Below are positions 16,561 to 28,961 of a DNA stretch of 64,000 nt, piece by piece; position 1 is the stretch's first letter, and each line of letters opens with the position of its first letter. Location of the stretch: assembly GCF_014652235.1 (NCBI RefSeq), contig NZ_BMYK01000024.1:1-64000 (forward strand), in the 5' to 3' direction. The notes under the pieces were generated by a model, which was given only the letters and a program-made list of their open reading frames with translations, searched no databases and had not been told where the DNA came from. This DNA comes from Pseudorhodoferax aquiterrae. GTDB taxonomy: Bacteria; Pseudomonadota; Gammaproteobacteria; Burkholderiales; Burkholderiaceae_C. The translations under genes were made by a program, and so were the position numbers.

Positions 16561-17481
16561 TCACATGCCCCAGAACCCGGGCCGCGCGTACTGCGTCTTC
16601 AGGAAGTCCAGCCACAACCGCACCCGCAGCGGCAGGTGCTTGCGCTGCGGGAACACGGCGTAGATGCCGTTCGGTGGCGCGGCGAACTCGTCGAGCACGG
16701 GCACCAGCAGGCCGGCGGCGATCTCGGCCTCCACCTCCCAGGTGCTGCGCCAGGCGATGCCGTAGCCGGCCAGGCACCAGTCGTGCAGCACCTGGCCGTC
16801 CGAGCAGTCCAGCGGGCCGCCGGGCTTGAGGTGCACCACCTCGCGCGTACCGCCCGGGCCCGGCATCGCGAAGGCCCAGCCGCGCGTCTGCGAGGCGTCG
16901 CTGGACAAGGTCAGGCAGGCGAAGCGCGGCAGGTCCGACGGATGCTTGGGCGTGCCGTGGCGGCGCAGGAACTCTTGGGTCGCCACGCAGCGGCGCCGGT
17001 TGTCGGCCAGCCGCAGGCTGACCAGCGAGGAATCGGGCAGGTCGCCCACGCGCACGGCGCAGTCGAAACTCTCGCCGGTCAGGTCGACCAGGCGGTCGCT
17101 GAGGTTCAGCGAGATCGTCACCTCGGGGTGCAGCTCGTGGAAACGCGGCACCAGCGGCGCCACATGGCGGCGGCCGAAGCCGGCCGGCGCCGTCACGCGC
17201 AGGTGGCCGGCGGCCTTGACGCCGCCGGCGCCCACGCTGGCCTCGGCATTGGCCAGTTCGACCAGCAGGCGCTGGCAGTCTTCCAGGAAGGCCGTGCCCT
17301 CGTAGGTCAGCGTGATGCGGCGCGTGGTGCGCACCAGCAGGCGCACGCCCAGCCGCCCCTCCAGCGCATCGAGCCGCCGCCCCATGACGGCCGGCGCCAC
17401 ACCCTCGGCCTTGGCCGCTGCCGTCAGGCTGCCGCGCGTGGCGACGGAGACGAAGGACTCCAGCTGTTTCAGTCTGTCCAT
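16561..17481 (-). CDS. LysR-family transcriptional regulator
   Basis: A 306-aa LysR-type regulator of the CrgA/AaeR-like group: winged helix-turn-helix at residues 1-62 (MDRLKQLESFVSVATRGSL, then VMGRRLDALEGRLG with RTTRRITLT), then the effector domain (AAGHLRVTAPAGFGRRHV; HPEVTISLNLSDRLVDL). The ATG at 17481 gives the canonical start; the longer open frame has no family sequence. It is divergent from the stressosome RsbR gene with 136 bases between them, and converges on the flavoreductase gene with the inverted-repeat element between. Neither neighbour is an obvious catabolic target, so its regulon is unknown; autoregulation of the shared intergenic region is possible. Confidence 0.92.
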   Translation of the reverse strand: MDRLKQLESFVSVATRGSLTAAAKAEGVAPAVMGRRLDALEGRLGVRLLVRTTRRITLTYEGTAFLEDCQRLLVELANAEASVGAGGVKAAGHLRVTAPAGFGRRHVAPLVPRFHELHPEVTISLNLSDRLVDLTGESFDCAVRVGDLPDSSLVSLRLADNRRRCVATQEFLRRHGTPKHPSDLPRFACLTLSSDASQTRGWAFAMPGPGGTREVVHLKPGGPLDCSDGQVLHDWCLAGYGIAWRSTWEVEAEIAAGLLVPVLDEFAAPPNGIYAVFPQRKHLPLRVRLWLDFLKTQYARPGFWGM

Positions 17482-17529
17482 CGCCGGATTATCGAAGCCG
17501 GTGCACGCCACCGAATCGGTGCGTCTGGC

Positions 17530-17600
17530 GCATCATTTGCACCTTAAATCGAACATATTTGCTTTGGGATTATGTGTTAATCTGCAACAACGATTCCATT
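17530..17600. promoter_or_regulatory. AT-rich divergent promoter region between LysR and RsbR
   Basis: This stretch is far richer in A+T than the rest of the window (runs such as CTTAAATCGAACATATTTGC and GGATTATGTGTTAATC). It separates divergent starts at 17481 and 17618 and presumably holds both promoters. No pair of -35/-10 boxes with proper spacing stands out, so an alternative sigma factor is possible. The RsbR ribosome-binding site is AGAGG at about 17606-17610. Confidence 0.4.
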
Positions 17601-17617
17601 GCTGCAGAGGTGTGGAC

Positions 17618-18523
17618 ATGCAGACAGACATTCGTGACATGACGGTCGACGGCCTGCTCCAGATGCACGATCTGGTGCCGGACGACCTCGCGGCGGTGCG
17701 CAAGCTAGGGGCTTGCGTGCTGCCCCGGCTCAACGAGTACGGCGAAATCTTCTACCGTTGGATCGCCGACCTGCCCGAGTACCAGGTCGTCTTCACGAGC
17801 CCGGAAATCACGGCCCACGCGCGCGCCGAACAGCTGCAGTACTGGCGCCGCACCTTCGCCGCCGAGGTGGACGACCGCTACGTGGCCGAGCGCCGCCACG
17901 TGGGCGCCACGCACGCGCGCATCGGCCTGTCGCTGCCGAGCTACTTCGCGGCCATGAACTACTCGTTCGTGCTGCTGACCAAGACGCTGTACGACGGCCA
18001 GCTCGGCAACGACGAGTACCTGGTGGCGCTGCAGGCGTTCACCAAGCTGATGCACTTCGACATCACGATCGTGGCCGACACCTATTCGCGCCTGATCAAC
18101 GAGCGCATCGCCAAGCAGAGCCAGGCGCTGCTCGAGATGTCCACCCCCGTCACGCAGATCTGGGAAGACATCCTGATGCTGCCCGTGGTCGGCATCATCG
18201 ACTCGCGCCGCGCGCAGGACCTGATGCTGGCCGTGCTCAAGCGCATCAGCCAGACGCGCGCCAAGGTCTTCATCATGGACATCTCGGGCGTGGCCGTGGT
18301 CGATTCGGGCGTGGCCAACCACCTGATCAAGATCACCAAGTCCACCGGGCTCATGGGCTGCACCTCGCTGGTCTCGGGCATCTCGCCGGAGATCGCGCAG
18401 ACCATGGTGAACCTGGGCTTCGACGTCAGCCAGATCTCCACCACGGCGACGCTGCACGACGCGCTGGAACATGCCTTCCGCCTGATCGGGCGCAGCGTGA
18501 CGGACATCCAGCGGCCGGCCTGA
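17618..18523 (+). CDS. stressosome protein RsbR with N-terminal sensor globin
   Basis: A 301-aa two-domain protein. Residues about 10-160 form a globin-coupled-sensor/protoglobin-type domain, with the proximal haem ligand predicted at His99 in the family pattern GATHARIGL; it should bind haem and sense O2 or another gas. Residues about 178-300 form a STAS domain (IWEDILMLPVVGIIDSRRAQ; FIMDISGVAVVDSGVANHL; GISPEIAQTMVNLGFDVSQ). Ser230 sits where Bacillus RsbRA has its RsbT-phosphorylated Thr171 (alignment from memory). It is followed by RsbS (18-base gap) and the RsbT-RsbX fusion, so it is the sensory subunit of a stressosome. Similar haem-sensing RsbR proteins are known from Vibrio. Confidence 0.92.
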   Translation: MQTDIRDMTVDGLLQMHDLVPDDLAAVRKLGACVLPRLNEYGEIFYRWIADLPEYQVVFTSPEITAHARAEQLQYWRRTFAAEVDDRYVAERRHVGATHARIGLSLPSYFAAMNYSFVLLTKTLYDGQLGNDEYLVALQAFTKLMHFDITIVADTYSRLINERIAKQSQALLEMSTPVTQIWEDILMLPVVGIIDSRRAQDLMLAVLKRISQTRAKVFIMDISGVAVVDSGVANHLIKITKSTGLMGCTSLVSGISPEIAQTMVNLGFDVSQISTTATLHDALEHAFRLIGRSVTDIQRPA

Positions 18524-18541
18524 GCGGGCCGGGCATGCACG

Positions 18542-18904
18542 ATGGATGCCACGGAGGAAACGCGGATCCCGGTGTCGATGATCGGCAAGGTCGTGTTCGC
18601 CTCCCTCCAGATCGACCCGCACCCGCCGCTGCTGACCTGGCTGCGCGACGACCTGTCGCGCATGGTGGTGCAGCACCGCGCGGGGCGCGTGCTGCTGGAC
18701 CTGTCGGGCACGCTGTCGCTCGACGCCTACGAGTTCGAGCACCTGGTGGCGACCGGCCGTGCACTGAAGCTGCTCGGCGCGCGCACCGTGCTGGTCGGCA
18801 TGCGCCCGGGCGTGGTGGCCGCGCTGGCGGCGCTCGACGTCGACCTGGCGGCACTGCCCGGCGCCCGCGACGTCGAACAGGGCCTGGCACTGCCGTTGCC
18901 GTGA
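18542..18904 (+). CDS. stressosome scaffold protein RsbS (STAS domain)
   Basis: A 120-aa single-domain STAS protein, the usual RsbS length and position between RsbR and RsbT. Core strands are RIPVSMIGKVVFASLQ, RVLLDLSGTLSLDAYEFEHL and ARTVLVGMRPGVVAAL. In Bacillus RsbS the phospho-acceptor Ser59 lies in the pattern Asp-Ser-Phe after the second strand; here the equivalent residues are Asp61-Ala62-Tyr63, so the acceptor serine appears to be missing (alignment from memory of the family). If so, RsbT release would not depend on RsbS phosphorylation at that site. Its stop overlaps the start of the RsbT-RsbX gene (GTGA), which implies coupled translation. Confidence 0.88.
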   Translation: MDATEETRIPVSMIGKVVFASLQIDPHPPLLTWLRDDLSRMVVQHRAGRVLLDLSGTLSLDAYEFEHLVATGRALKLLGARTVLVGMRPGVVAALAALDVDLAALPGARDVEQGLALPLP

Positions 18905-19994
18905 ACCTCGACCGGACACCCGCCGCCCCACACCGCGGGCCGGCCGGCACCGCGGTGCAGCGCCAGCGCGTCGGCGTGTCCGCGCAGCACGACGTCTACA
19001 ACGCCGCCGTCCTGGCCTATGCGCTGGTCCAACAGGCCGGCGCGCGCCCGCTGCTGGCGACGGAAGCGGCCACGATGGTGTCCGAGCTGGGCATGAACAT
19101 CGTCAAGTACGCCGGCCGCGGCAGCCTGACGCTGAGCGTCGCGGACGATCCGCAGCGCTACCTGGAGGTCCTGGCCGTGGACGACGGCCCCGGCATCGCG
19201 GACCTGGCGCTGGCCCTGAGCGAGCGCTACAGCAGCCAGGGCACCCTGGGCCTGGGCCTGCCGGGCGTGCGCCGCATGTCCGACGAGTTCGAGTGCCGCT
19301 CGCAGCCCGGCGCCGGCACCACGGTGCGCGCGCGGCGCTACTTCGAGGCCCGGCCCGCCTCGCCGCATCCGCACGCCGCCGCGGCGGCCATGCCGCAGGC
19401 GCCCTGGGCACCTGCGGCGCAGCCGGCCTGGCGCCATGCCCTGGCCAAGCGCCCGTGCTTCGGCGAACACGTCAGCGGCGACGGCGCGCTGGCGCAGGCC
19501 GTCGCGGGCGGCTTCCTGTTCGGCGTCCTCGATGTGCTGGGCCATGGCCCGCAGGCCCATGCGCTCGCGCGGCACTGCGAGCGCTGGCTGGCCGCCAACG
19601 CGCACGCGGACCTCATCGGCACGGTGGAAGCCCTCCACCACGAAACCCGCGGCAGCCTGGGCCTGGCGCTGACACTGGCCCTGGCCGATCCCGAGGTCGG
19701 CAGCCTGGTCACGGTGGGAGTGGGCAACACGCGCCTGTTCCGCCTGGGCGGCCCCGGCATCTGCGTGGAGGCCCAGCCCGGCATCGTCGGCGGGTTGAAC
19801 ATGCCGCGGCTGCGGCCCGTGCGCCTGCAGATCCAGCCGGACGACAGGCTGGTGCTCGTCACCGACGGCATCAGCGAGCGCCTGGACGCACAGGTGCTGA
19901 TGCCCTTGCGCGGGCTGGACGTGCAGCCCCTGGCGCAGCGGCTGCTGCGCGAGCATGGCAAGGACCACGACGACGCCACCTGCCTGGTGCTGCG

Positions 19995-20007
<13 letters not shown>
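18901..20007 (+). CDS. RsbT kinase-RsbX phosphatase fusion protein
   Basis: A 368-aa fusion of two stressosome enzymes. Residues about 20-148 are a GHKL ATPase/kinase of the RsbT type: N box SELGMNIVKYAG (61-72), VDDGPGI (93-99) and GLGLPGVRR (117-125). After an Ala/Pro linker (150-180), residues about 183-368 form a small PP2C/SpoIIE phosphatase like RsbX: FGVLDVLGHGPQA with metal-binding Asp211, a VTDGISE segment and a C-terminal DDATCLVL. Bacillus encodes these as separate proteins. GTG 18901 overlaps the RsbS stop, and the next gene starts 13 bases before this one ends. One polypeptide would both phosphorylate STAS subunits and reset them. Confidence 0.9.
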
Positions 20008-23096
<3,089 letters not shown>

Positions 23097-23193
23097 AGGC
23101 GGGCGCGCCATGCGCGGCGTTGCGGTCACCGGCTCCATGCGGTTCGCACCGCCACAGTAGACTGTGTTCGTCACCCCCTGAGGACAAGAAACA

Positions 23194-24765
23194 ATGAAAT
23201 CGAAGGGTCAGATGAGGGTCGCCACCAAGTTGAGCTTGGCGTTCGGCGGCATCTTGGTGCTGTTGTGCGTGATCGCGGTGCTGTCGGCGCTGCGCATCGA
23301 TGCGTTGAACCGCGCCACCGCGAACATCCTGGACAAGCGCTACAGCATGGTGAAGCTCTCGACCGCGGTCGACCAGGGGGTGAGCTTGCAGGCTCGCGCC
23401 CTGCGCGACGCGATCCTCGGCGGCCAGAATCTGCAGGAAGTGCGCAGTTCGCTGGCCAGCGTCGACAAGGCGGTGCAGGAGAACGACGCGGCGATGGCCC
23501 AGCTGCAGGCCACGGTCGACACCCCGAAAGGCGAGGCCTTGATGGCCGCGATGAAGGACACGCGCGCAAAGTACGGGCGGGGCCGCGACGAGGTGCTGCG
23601 CATGCTCAAGAGCGGCCAGGACGAGACCGCGGCCGCCTACGTGCTGGAGACGCTGCGACCGGCCCAGGCCGAGTTCTTCTCGGCCATCGCCGCGATGGTC
23701 GCGTTCCAGACCGCGCTGATGGAACAGGAGGCCGCGAAGGCCAGGGCCGACGGCCAGGCGGCCATCCGCACGACCGTGGGCGTGGCGCTGCTGGCCGTGC
23801 TGCTGGCGGGCGTGCTGGGCTTGTGGATCACCCGTGACCTGACGCGCCAGCTCGGCGGCGAGCCGCACGACGCGATGCGCATCGCCGGCAGCATCGCCCA
23901 AGGCGACCTCGGCGTGCCGGTGCCGACCCGCCCAGGCGACGCCGGCAGCATCATGCTCGCGCTGGCGACCATGCGCCAGCGGCTGGCCGAGGTGGTCGCG
24001 CAGGTGCGCGAGAGCAGCGAGCACATCGCCACCGGCTCCACGCAGATCGCGACCGGCAATTCCGACCTGAGCCAGCGCACCGAGGAGCAGGCCAGCAACC
24101 TGCAGCAGACCACCGCGTCGATGGAGCAGCTGACCGGCACGGTCCAGCAGAACGCCGACGCCGCACGCCAGGCCAACCAGATGGCGACGGCTGCCAGCAC
24201 CGCGGCCGTCGAAGGCGGGCGCATGGTCGGGCAGGTGGTCGCGACCATGCAGGGCATTGCCGCATCGTCGAGGAAGATCGCCGACATCATCGGCGTGATC
24301 GACGGCATCGCGTTCCAGACCAACATCCTCGCGCTGAACGCGGCGGTCGAAGCGGCCCGCGCCGGCGAGCAAGGGCGCGGTTTCGCGGTGGTCGCGAGCG
24401 AGGTGCGTGCGCTGGCCCAACGATCGGCCGGCGCGGCCAAGGAAATCAAGCAGCTGATCGAGGACAGCGTGCAGCAGGTCGAAGCCGGTACGCAGCAGGT
24501 CAACGACACCGGCACCTCGATGGAGCACATCGTCGCCCAGGCCCAGCGCGTCAGCGCGCTGATCGGCGAGATCAGCGATGCGACGGCCGCGCAGTCCAGC
24601 GGCATCGGCCAGGTCGGCCGCGCGGTGAACCAACTGGACCAGATGACGCAGCAGAACGTCGCACTGGTCGAACAGAGTGCGGCCGCGGCCGAGGGCCTGC
24701 GCGCACAGGCCACCCGCCTGACGCAGGTGGTGGGGATCTTCCGCCTGGGCAGCGCAGCGGCCTGA
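23194..24765 (+). CDS. methyl-accepting chemotaxis protein
   Basis: A 523-aa transmembrane chemoreceptor. TM1 lies at about residues 12-32 ([21 protein letters not shown]), a four-helix-bundle-type periplasmic ligand domain follows to about 185, TM2 at about 190-210 ([20 protein letters not shown]), a HAMP domain at about 212-265, and a cytoplasmic coiled-coil signalling domain with the conserved hairpin tip ([18 protein letters not shown]). There is no C-terminal CheR/CheB pentapeptide. The start follows a TGAGGA ribosome-binding site. It lies 97 bases after the stressosome kinase and ends 17 bases from the convergent Bug gene. The ligand is unknown. Confidence 0.95.
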   Translation: MKSKGQMRVATKLSLAFGGILVLLCVIAVLSALRIDALNRATANILDKRYSMVKLSTAVDQGVSLQARALRDAILGGQNLQEVRSSLASVDKAVQENDAAMAQLQATVDTPKGEALMAAMKDTRAKYGRGRDEVLRMLKSGQDETAAAYVLETLRPAQAEFFSAIAAMVAFQTALMEQEAAKARADGQAAIRTTVGVALLAVLLAGVLGLWITRDLTRQLGGEPHDAMRIAGSIAQGDLGVPVPTRPGDAGSIMLALATMRQRLAEVVAQVRESSEHIATGSTQIATGNSDLSQRTEEQASNLQQTTASMEQLTGTVQQNADAARQANQMATAASTAAVEGGRMVGQVVATMQGIAASSRKIADIIGVIDGIAFQTNILALNAAVEAARAGEQGRGFAVVASEVRALAQRSAGAAKEIKQLIEDSVQQVEAGTQQVNDTGTSMEHIVAQAQRVSALIGEISDATAAQSSGIGQVGRAVNQLDQMTQQNVALVEQSAAAAEGLRAQATRLTQVVGIFRLGSAAA

Positions 24766-24782
24766 GCGCGTGTCCGGCCGGA

Positions 24783-25763
24783 TCAGTCGGCCGTTGCGCC
24801 CGAGGCCTTCACGGCCACGCCCCACTTGGTGATCTCGCTGGCGATGAAGCGGTCGAACTCCGGACCCGTGGTGGGCGCGGCCTCGGAGCCGCGGTCGCGC
24901 ATGAACTTGACCATGGACTCGCTGCGCAGGATTTCCACCACCTCCTGGTTCAGCCGCGCCACGGTGTCCGCCGGCGTGCCGTGCGGCGCCATCAGGCCCA
25001 GCCAGCCCACGGCCTCGAAGTCCTTCAGCCCGGCCACGCCGCTCTCGCGCACGGTCGGCACGTCCGGCAACTGGCTCGAGCGTGTGGCCGAGGTCACCGC
25101 GAGCGGCACGGCGCGGCCGGCCTGGATGTTGGCCAGCGCGGCCGTGACCGAGTCCACCATGAGCGGCACCTGGTTTCCGAGGAAGTCGGCCTGGGCCGGA
25201 CCGCTGCCGCGGTAGGGGATGTGGGTGATGAACACACCGGCCTGGGCCTTGAGCATCTCGCCCGAGAGGTGCTGCGAGCCGCCGATGCCGGCGCTGGCGT
25301 AGTTGAGCCGGCCCGGCGCGGCCTTGGCCTGCTGCACCATCTGCGCCAGCGTCTTGATGCCGGACGCCGGCGTGGCCAGGAAGACCAGCGGCACCTTGGC
25401 GATCAGCGAGATGCCGACCAGGTCCTTGGCCGGGTCGTAGTTGAGCTTCTTGTACAGCGTCTGGTTCACGGCCATGGCGCTGCCCGCGATCAGCAGCGTG
25501 TAGCCGTCGGGCGCGGCACGCGCCACCATCTCGGTGCCGATGTTGCTGCCCGCGCCGGCCTTGTTGTCCACCACGATGGGCTGGCCCAGGCGCTTTCCGA
25601 GCTGCTCTGCGAGCGCGCGCGCGAAGATGTCCGAGGCCTGGCCCGGCGGGAAGGGCACGACCAGGCGGATCGGCTTTTCGGGCCAGGCCGCCTGGGCCAG
25701 CGGCGCGAGCACGGACAGGGCCAGGCCGGCCAGCAGGCTGCGGCGGAGGAAGGGGATGCGCAT
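24783..25763 (-). CDS. Bug-family tripartite tricarboxylate receptor
   Basis: A 326-aa periplasmic solute receptor. The signal peptide spans residues 1-25 ([19 protein letters not shown]) and is followed by the family hallmark [16 protein letters not shown], then [11 protein letters not shown] and the [12 protein letters not shown] segment. It is orphan: no TctA/TctB membrane proteins or catabolic genes are adjacent. It is transcribed in the same direction as topB but is separated from it by a strong topB terminator, so it has its own promoter close to 25764-25780. The ligand cannot be told from sequence; carboxylates are usual. Confidence 0.93.
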   Translation of the reverse strand: MRIPFLRRSLLAGLALSVLAPLAQAAWPEKPIRLVVPFPPGQASDIFARALAEQLGKRLGQPIVVDNKAGAGSNIGTEMVARAAPDGYTLLIAGSAMAVNQTLYKKLNYDPAKDLVGISLIAKVPLVFLATPASGIKTLAQMVQQAKAAPGRLNYASAGIGGSQHLSGEMLKAQAGVFITHIPYRGSGPAQADFLGNQVPLMVDSVTAALANIQAGRAVPLAVTSATRSSQLPDVPTVRESGVAGLKDFEAVGWLGLMAPHGTPADTVARLNQEVVEILRSESMVKFMRDRGSEAAPTTGPEFDRFIASEITKWGVAVKASGATAD

Positions 25764-25782
25764 GGTGTGGTGTCTCCTGAAA

Positions 25783-25816
25783 GAAAAAGGCGCAGGAGCG
25801 TCGCCGCTCCTGCGCC
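25783..25816 (-). terminator. strong Rho-independent terminator of topB
   Basis: Read on the minus strand, a perfect 12-base stem GGCGCAGGAGCG/CGCTCCTGCGCC (25816-25805 with 25800-25789, 4-base loop) is followed by a run of five T. It lies 13 bases after the topB stop and just before the Bug gene. Confidence 0.9.
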
Positions 25817-25829
25817 CGGGGTGCTGGGC

Positions 25830-28796
25830 TCAGGCCAGATGCTTGCCGAGGATGCCGGCGATCTCGAACATGGTCGCGCTGGGCTTGCCGAACACCGCCT
25901 GCAGAGCCGGGTCGGCCTGGATGCTCCGCTTGTCCTTGGGGTCCTGCAGGCCCTTGGCCTTGATGTAGTCCCACAGCTTCTTGGTGGCCTCGGTGCGCAG
26001 CACGGGGGTGTCGCCGATGACGGCGGCCAGCGCGGCGCTGGGTTTCAGGCCCGTGCCCGCCGCGGCCTTGCGCGGTGTCTTGGCCGTGGCGGCCTTGACG
26101 GCCTTGGCGACCGGCGTCTTCTTCGCAGGCGCGGCCTTCTTGGCCGGCGCCGCCTTCCTGGCGGCGAACGCGCCCGTCTTGCGCGGCGGGAACTTGGACT
26201 CGCGCGGCTCGAACTCGAAGCTCACCTTGCCCTCGTCCTTGTTCCACGCGAGGAAGGCCTTGAAGCTGCGCCGCGTGCGCATGCTCACGAACTTGTCGAG
26301 CAGGTCGGTCTTGCCCTCGGCCAGGAGCTTCCTGATCTGGGCCTCGTCCACGGGCTGCTGCAGGATGACCTTGCCGGTCTTGAAGTCGCAGGTGGGCTGG
26401 GGCTGCCGGGGCGTGGGCACCGAGTGCTCGCAGATGTAGTTGCTGCCGAACTCGAACACGCCGGCACCGCACTTGGGGCAGGGTCCCAGGCTCTGCTGGC
26501 CGCTGAAGTCGACGACCTCGCCGGTCTCGGCCGGGTCCTTCTCGTCGTCGCCGAAGTCGAACTCCAGCTTCCAGTTCTTGTCTTCCTCGCTGAAGGCCAG
26601 GCGGATCTCGGCCACGAAGGGCCAGCCGGCCTTGGAGCGGAAACCTTCCAGCGGGCCGATGTGCTTGTCGCGCACCAGGGCCTCGGCCTCGGCGATCTCG
26701 AAGGTGCGGCCCGCGGGCGACTTGGTGAACGAGAAGCCGCAGGCGTCCTGGCCCGAACCCCTCTTGCCCGCACAGGCGTAGCGGCGGTAGTTCTCCTTGA
26801 CCACGCCGCCGCAGTTGGGGCACGGCGCGCTGAGCGTGGCGTAGTCGCCCGGCACGGTGTCGCGGTCGTATTCCTTGGCCTTCTTGACGATGTGCTCGGT
26901 CATCTGCGCGATCTCGCGCATGAAGGCGTCGCGCGAGAGCGCGCCCTTCTCCATCTGGGCCAGCTTGTACTCCCACTCGCCGGTGAGCTCGGCCTTGGAG
27001 AGCTCCTCCACGCCCAGGCCGCGCAGCAGCGTCATGAGCTGGAAGGCCTTGGCCGTGGGAATCAGCTCGCGGCCTTCGCGCAGCATGTACTTTTCGTTGA
27101 GCAGGCCTTCGATGATGGCCGCGCGCGTGGCCGGTGTGCCCAGGCCCTTCTCCTGCATGGCCTCGCGCAGCTCGTCGTCGTCGATGAGCTTGCCCGCGCC
27201 TTCCATGGCGCCCAGCAGCGTGGCTTCAGAGTAGCGTGCCGGCGGGCGGGTCTTCAGGCCCTTGGCCTCGGCAGACGCCACGCACACCTTCTCGCCGGGC
27301 TGCACAGGCACCAGGCGCTTGCCGCCTTCCTTCTCGTCGTCCTCGCCTTCGGCTTCCTTGCCGTAGATGGCCATCCAGCCCGGCTTGACCAGCACCTTGC
27401 CATCGGAGCGGAACGCGTACTTGCGGCCCTGCGTCTCGACCGTGCTGATGCGCGTGGTGACCTGGAATTCGGCGCTCGGGAAGAACACCGCGAGGAAGCG
27501 CCGCACGACGAAGTCGTAGAGCTTCTGCTCGGCCTCGGACAGGCCGCTCGGGGCCTGCAGCGTGGGGATGATGGCGAAGTGGTCCGACACCTTGGCGTTG
27601 TCGAACACGCGCTTGCTGGGCTTGACGTAGTTGCCGTCGATGGCCTGCTGCGCGAACGGCGCCAGATGCTTCATGCCGCTCGTGGCGAGCATCTTCATGG
27701 TGTCCTTGACCACGGGCAGGTAGTCCTCGGGCAGCGCGCGCGAGTCGGTCCGCGGGTAGGTCAGGGCCTTGTGGCGCTCGTACAGGCTTTGCGCGAGTGC
27801 CAGCGTGGTCTTGGCCGAGAAGCCGAAGCGGCTGTTGGCCTCGCGCTGCAGCGAGGTCAGGTCGAACAGCAGGCCGCTGGCCTGGGTCGTGGGCTTGCTC
27901 TCTTCGGTGACCGTGGCTGGCTGGCCGCGCACGGCCTCGGCGATGGCCTGGGCGTCGCGCGCGTTCCAGACCCGGTCGGCGCGCTGCTCGGGGTCGGGCT
28001 CGCCCACTCCTTGTGCATTCAGCAGCAGCGGTGCCGCGGCCTTCTTGAAGGCCGGGTCGAAGTACTTGCCGGGGTACTGGCCGGCCTGCGCGTCGAAGAC
28101 GCCGTGGATCTCCCAGTACTCGCGGCTCACGAACTTGCGGATCTGCTCCTCGCGCTCGACCACCACCGACAGCGTGGGCGTCTGCACGCGGCCGACCGTG
28201 GTCAGGAAGAAGCCGCCGTCACGCGAGTTGAAGGCCGTCATGGCGCGCGTGCCGTTGATGCCGACCAGCCAGTCGGCCTCCGAGCGCGAGCGCGCCGCGT
28301 CGGCCAGGCCCTGCATCTGCGCCTCGCTGCGCAGGCGGTCGAAGCCCTCGCGGATGGCCTGCGGCGTCATGGACTGCAGCCACAGGCGCTTGATCGGCTT
28401 GCCCAGCGGCTTGGCACCGCCCGCGTACTGCTCGATCAGGCGGAAGATCAGTTCGCCCTCGCGGCCCGCGTCGCAGGCGTTCACGAGCGCGGTGACGTCC
28501 TTGCGCTTGGCCTGCTTGACGACGGCGTTGAGCCGCGACTTGGTCTTGTCCACGGGCTTCAAGTCGAAGTGCGGCGGGATCACGGGCAGGTGGGCGAAGC
28601 TCCACTTGCCGCGCTTGACGTCGTACTGCTCCGGCGCCTGGATCTCCACCAGGTGGCCGACCGCGCTCGTGACGACGTACTTCTCGCTCTCGAAGTACTC
28701 GTCGTGCTTGTCGAACTTGCCGGCCACCGGCGTGAGTGCGCGCACGATGTCCTGCGCCACCGACGGCTTTTCGGCGATCACCAAGGTCTTGCTCAT
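25830..28796 (-). CDS. topB: DNA topoisomerase III with C-terminal SWIB domain
   Basis: A 988-aa type IA topoisomerase, longer than the roughly 650 aa of E. coli TopB. It has the TOPRIM start KTLVIAEKPSVAQDI and DAGREGELI (109-117), catalytic Tyr347 in ALTYPRTDSR, and two C-terminal zinc-finger segments (CPNCGG...CGFSF and CPKCGAG...C). After an Ala/Lys-rich linker (about 885-915) comes a SWIB/MDM2 domain at about 917-988 (LKPSAALAAVIG, TKKLWDYIKAKGLQDPKDKR). SWIB domains are rare in bacteria; chlamydial topoisomerases carry one too. The ATG at 28796 gives the conserved N-terminus. The gene is divergent from a SET-domain gene and ends in a strong terminator. It would relax and decatenate DNA. 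Confidence 0.95.
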   Translation of the reverse strand: MSKTLVIAEKPSVAQDIVRALTPVAGKFDKHDEYFESEKYVVTSAVGHLVEIQAPEQYDVKRGKWSFAHLPVIPPHFDLKPVDKTKSRLNAVVKQAKRKDVTALVNACDAGREGELIFRLIEQYAGGAKPLGKPIKRLWLQSMTPQAIREGFDRLRSEAQMQGLADAARSRSEADWLVGINGTRAMTAFNSRDGGFFLTTVGRVQTPTLSVVVEREEQIRKFVSREYWEIHGVFDAQAGQYPGKYFDPAFKKAAAPLLLNAQGVGEPDPEQRADRVWNARDAQAIAEAVRGQPATVTEESKPTTQASGLLFDLTSLQREANSRFGFSAKTTLALAQSLYERHKALTYPRTDSRALPEDYLPVVKDTMKMLATSGMKHLAPFAQQAIDGNYVKPSKRVFDNAKVSDHFAIIPTLQAPSGLSEAEQKLYDFVVRRFLAVFFPSAEFQVTTRISTVETQGRKYAFRSDGKVLVKPGWMAIYGKEAEGEDDEKEGGKRLVPVQPGEKVCVASAEAKGLKTRPPARYSEATLLGAMEGAGKLIDDDELREAMQEKGLGTPATRAAIIEGLLNEKYMLREGRELIPTAKAFQLMTLLRGLGVEELSKAELTGEWEYKLAQMEKGALSRDAFMREIAQMTEHIVKKAKEYDRDTVPGDYATLSAPCPNCGGVVKENYRRYACAGKRGSGQDACGFSFTKSPAGRTFEIAEAEALVRDKHIGPLEGFRSKAGWPFVAEIRLAFSEEDKNWKLEFDFGDDEKDPAETGEVVDFSGQQSLGPCPKCGAGVFEFGSNYICEHSVPTPRQPQPTCDFKTGKVILQQPVDEAQIRKLLAEGKTDLLDKFVSMRTRRSFKAFLAWNKDEGKVSFEFEPRESKFPPRKTGAFAARKAAPAKKAAPAKKTPVAKAVKAATAKTPRKAAAGTGLKPSAALAAVIGDTPVLRTEATKKLWDYIKAKGLQDPKDKRSIQADPALQAVFGKPSATMFEIAGILGKHLA

Positions 28797-28900
28797 AAAA
28801 ACTCTGCGATGTCCTTTTGCGCCGGCCTGCCGGCCGGGCGCCTTCCAAATTGGCTGCGAATGTAATCCAGCGCGCACCGCGCCGAGCCGAAGGCGGCTCC

Positions 28901-28906
28901 TACAAT
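28901..28906 (+). promoter_or_regulatory. possible -10 box (TACAAT) for the SET-domain gene
   Basis: TACAAT within CTCCTACAATCC, 56 bases before the GTG start at 28962. The same CTACAAT form occurs before bamE. No good -35 box was found. Confidence 0.4.
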
Positions 28907-28961
28907 CCGGCCCTCGCGCGCATGCGCGCACGTCCTTTTTCTAAACTAACAGAGTTTCGCC

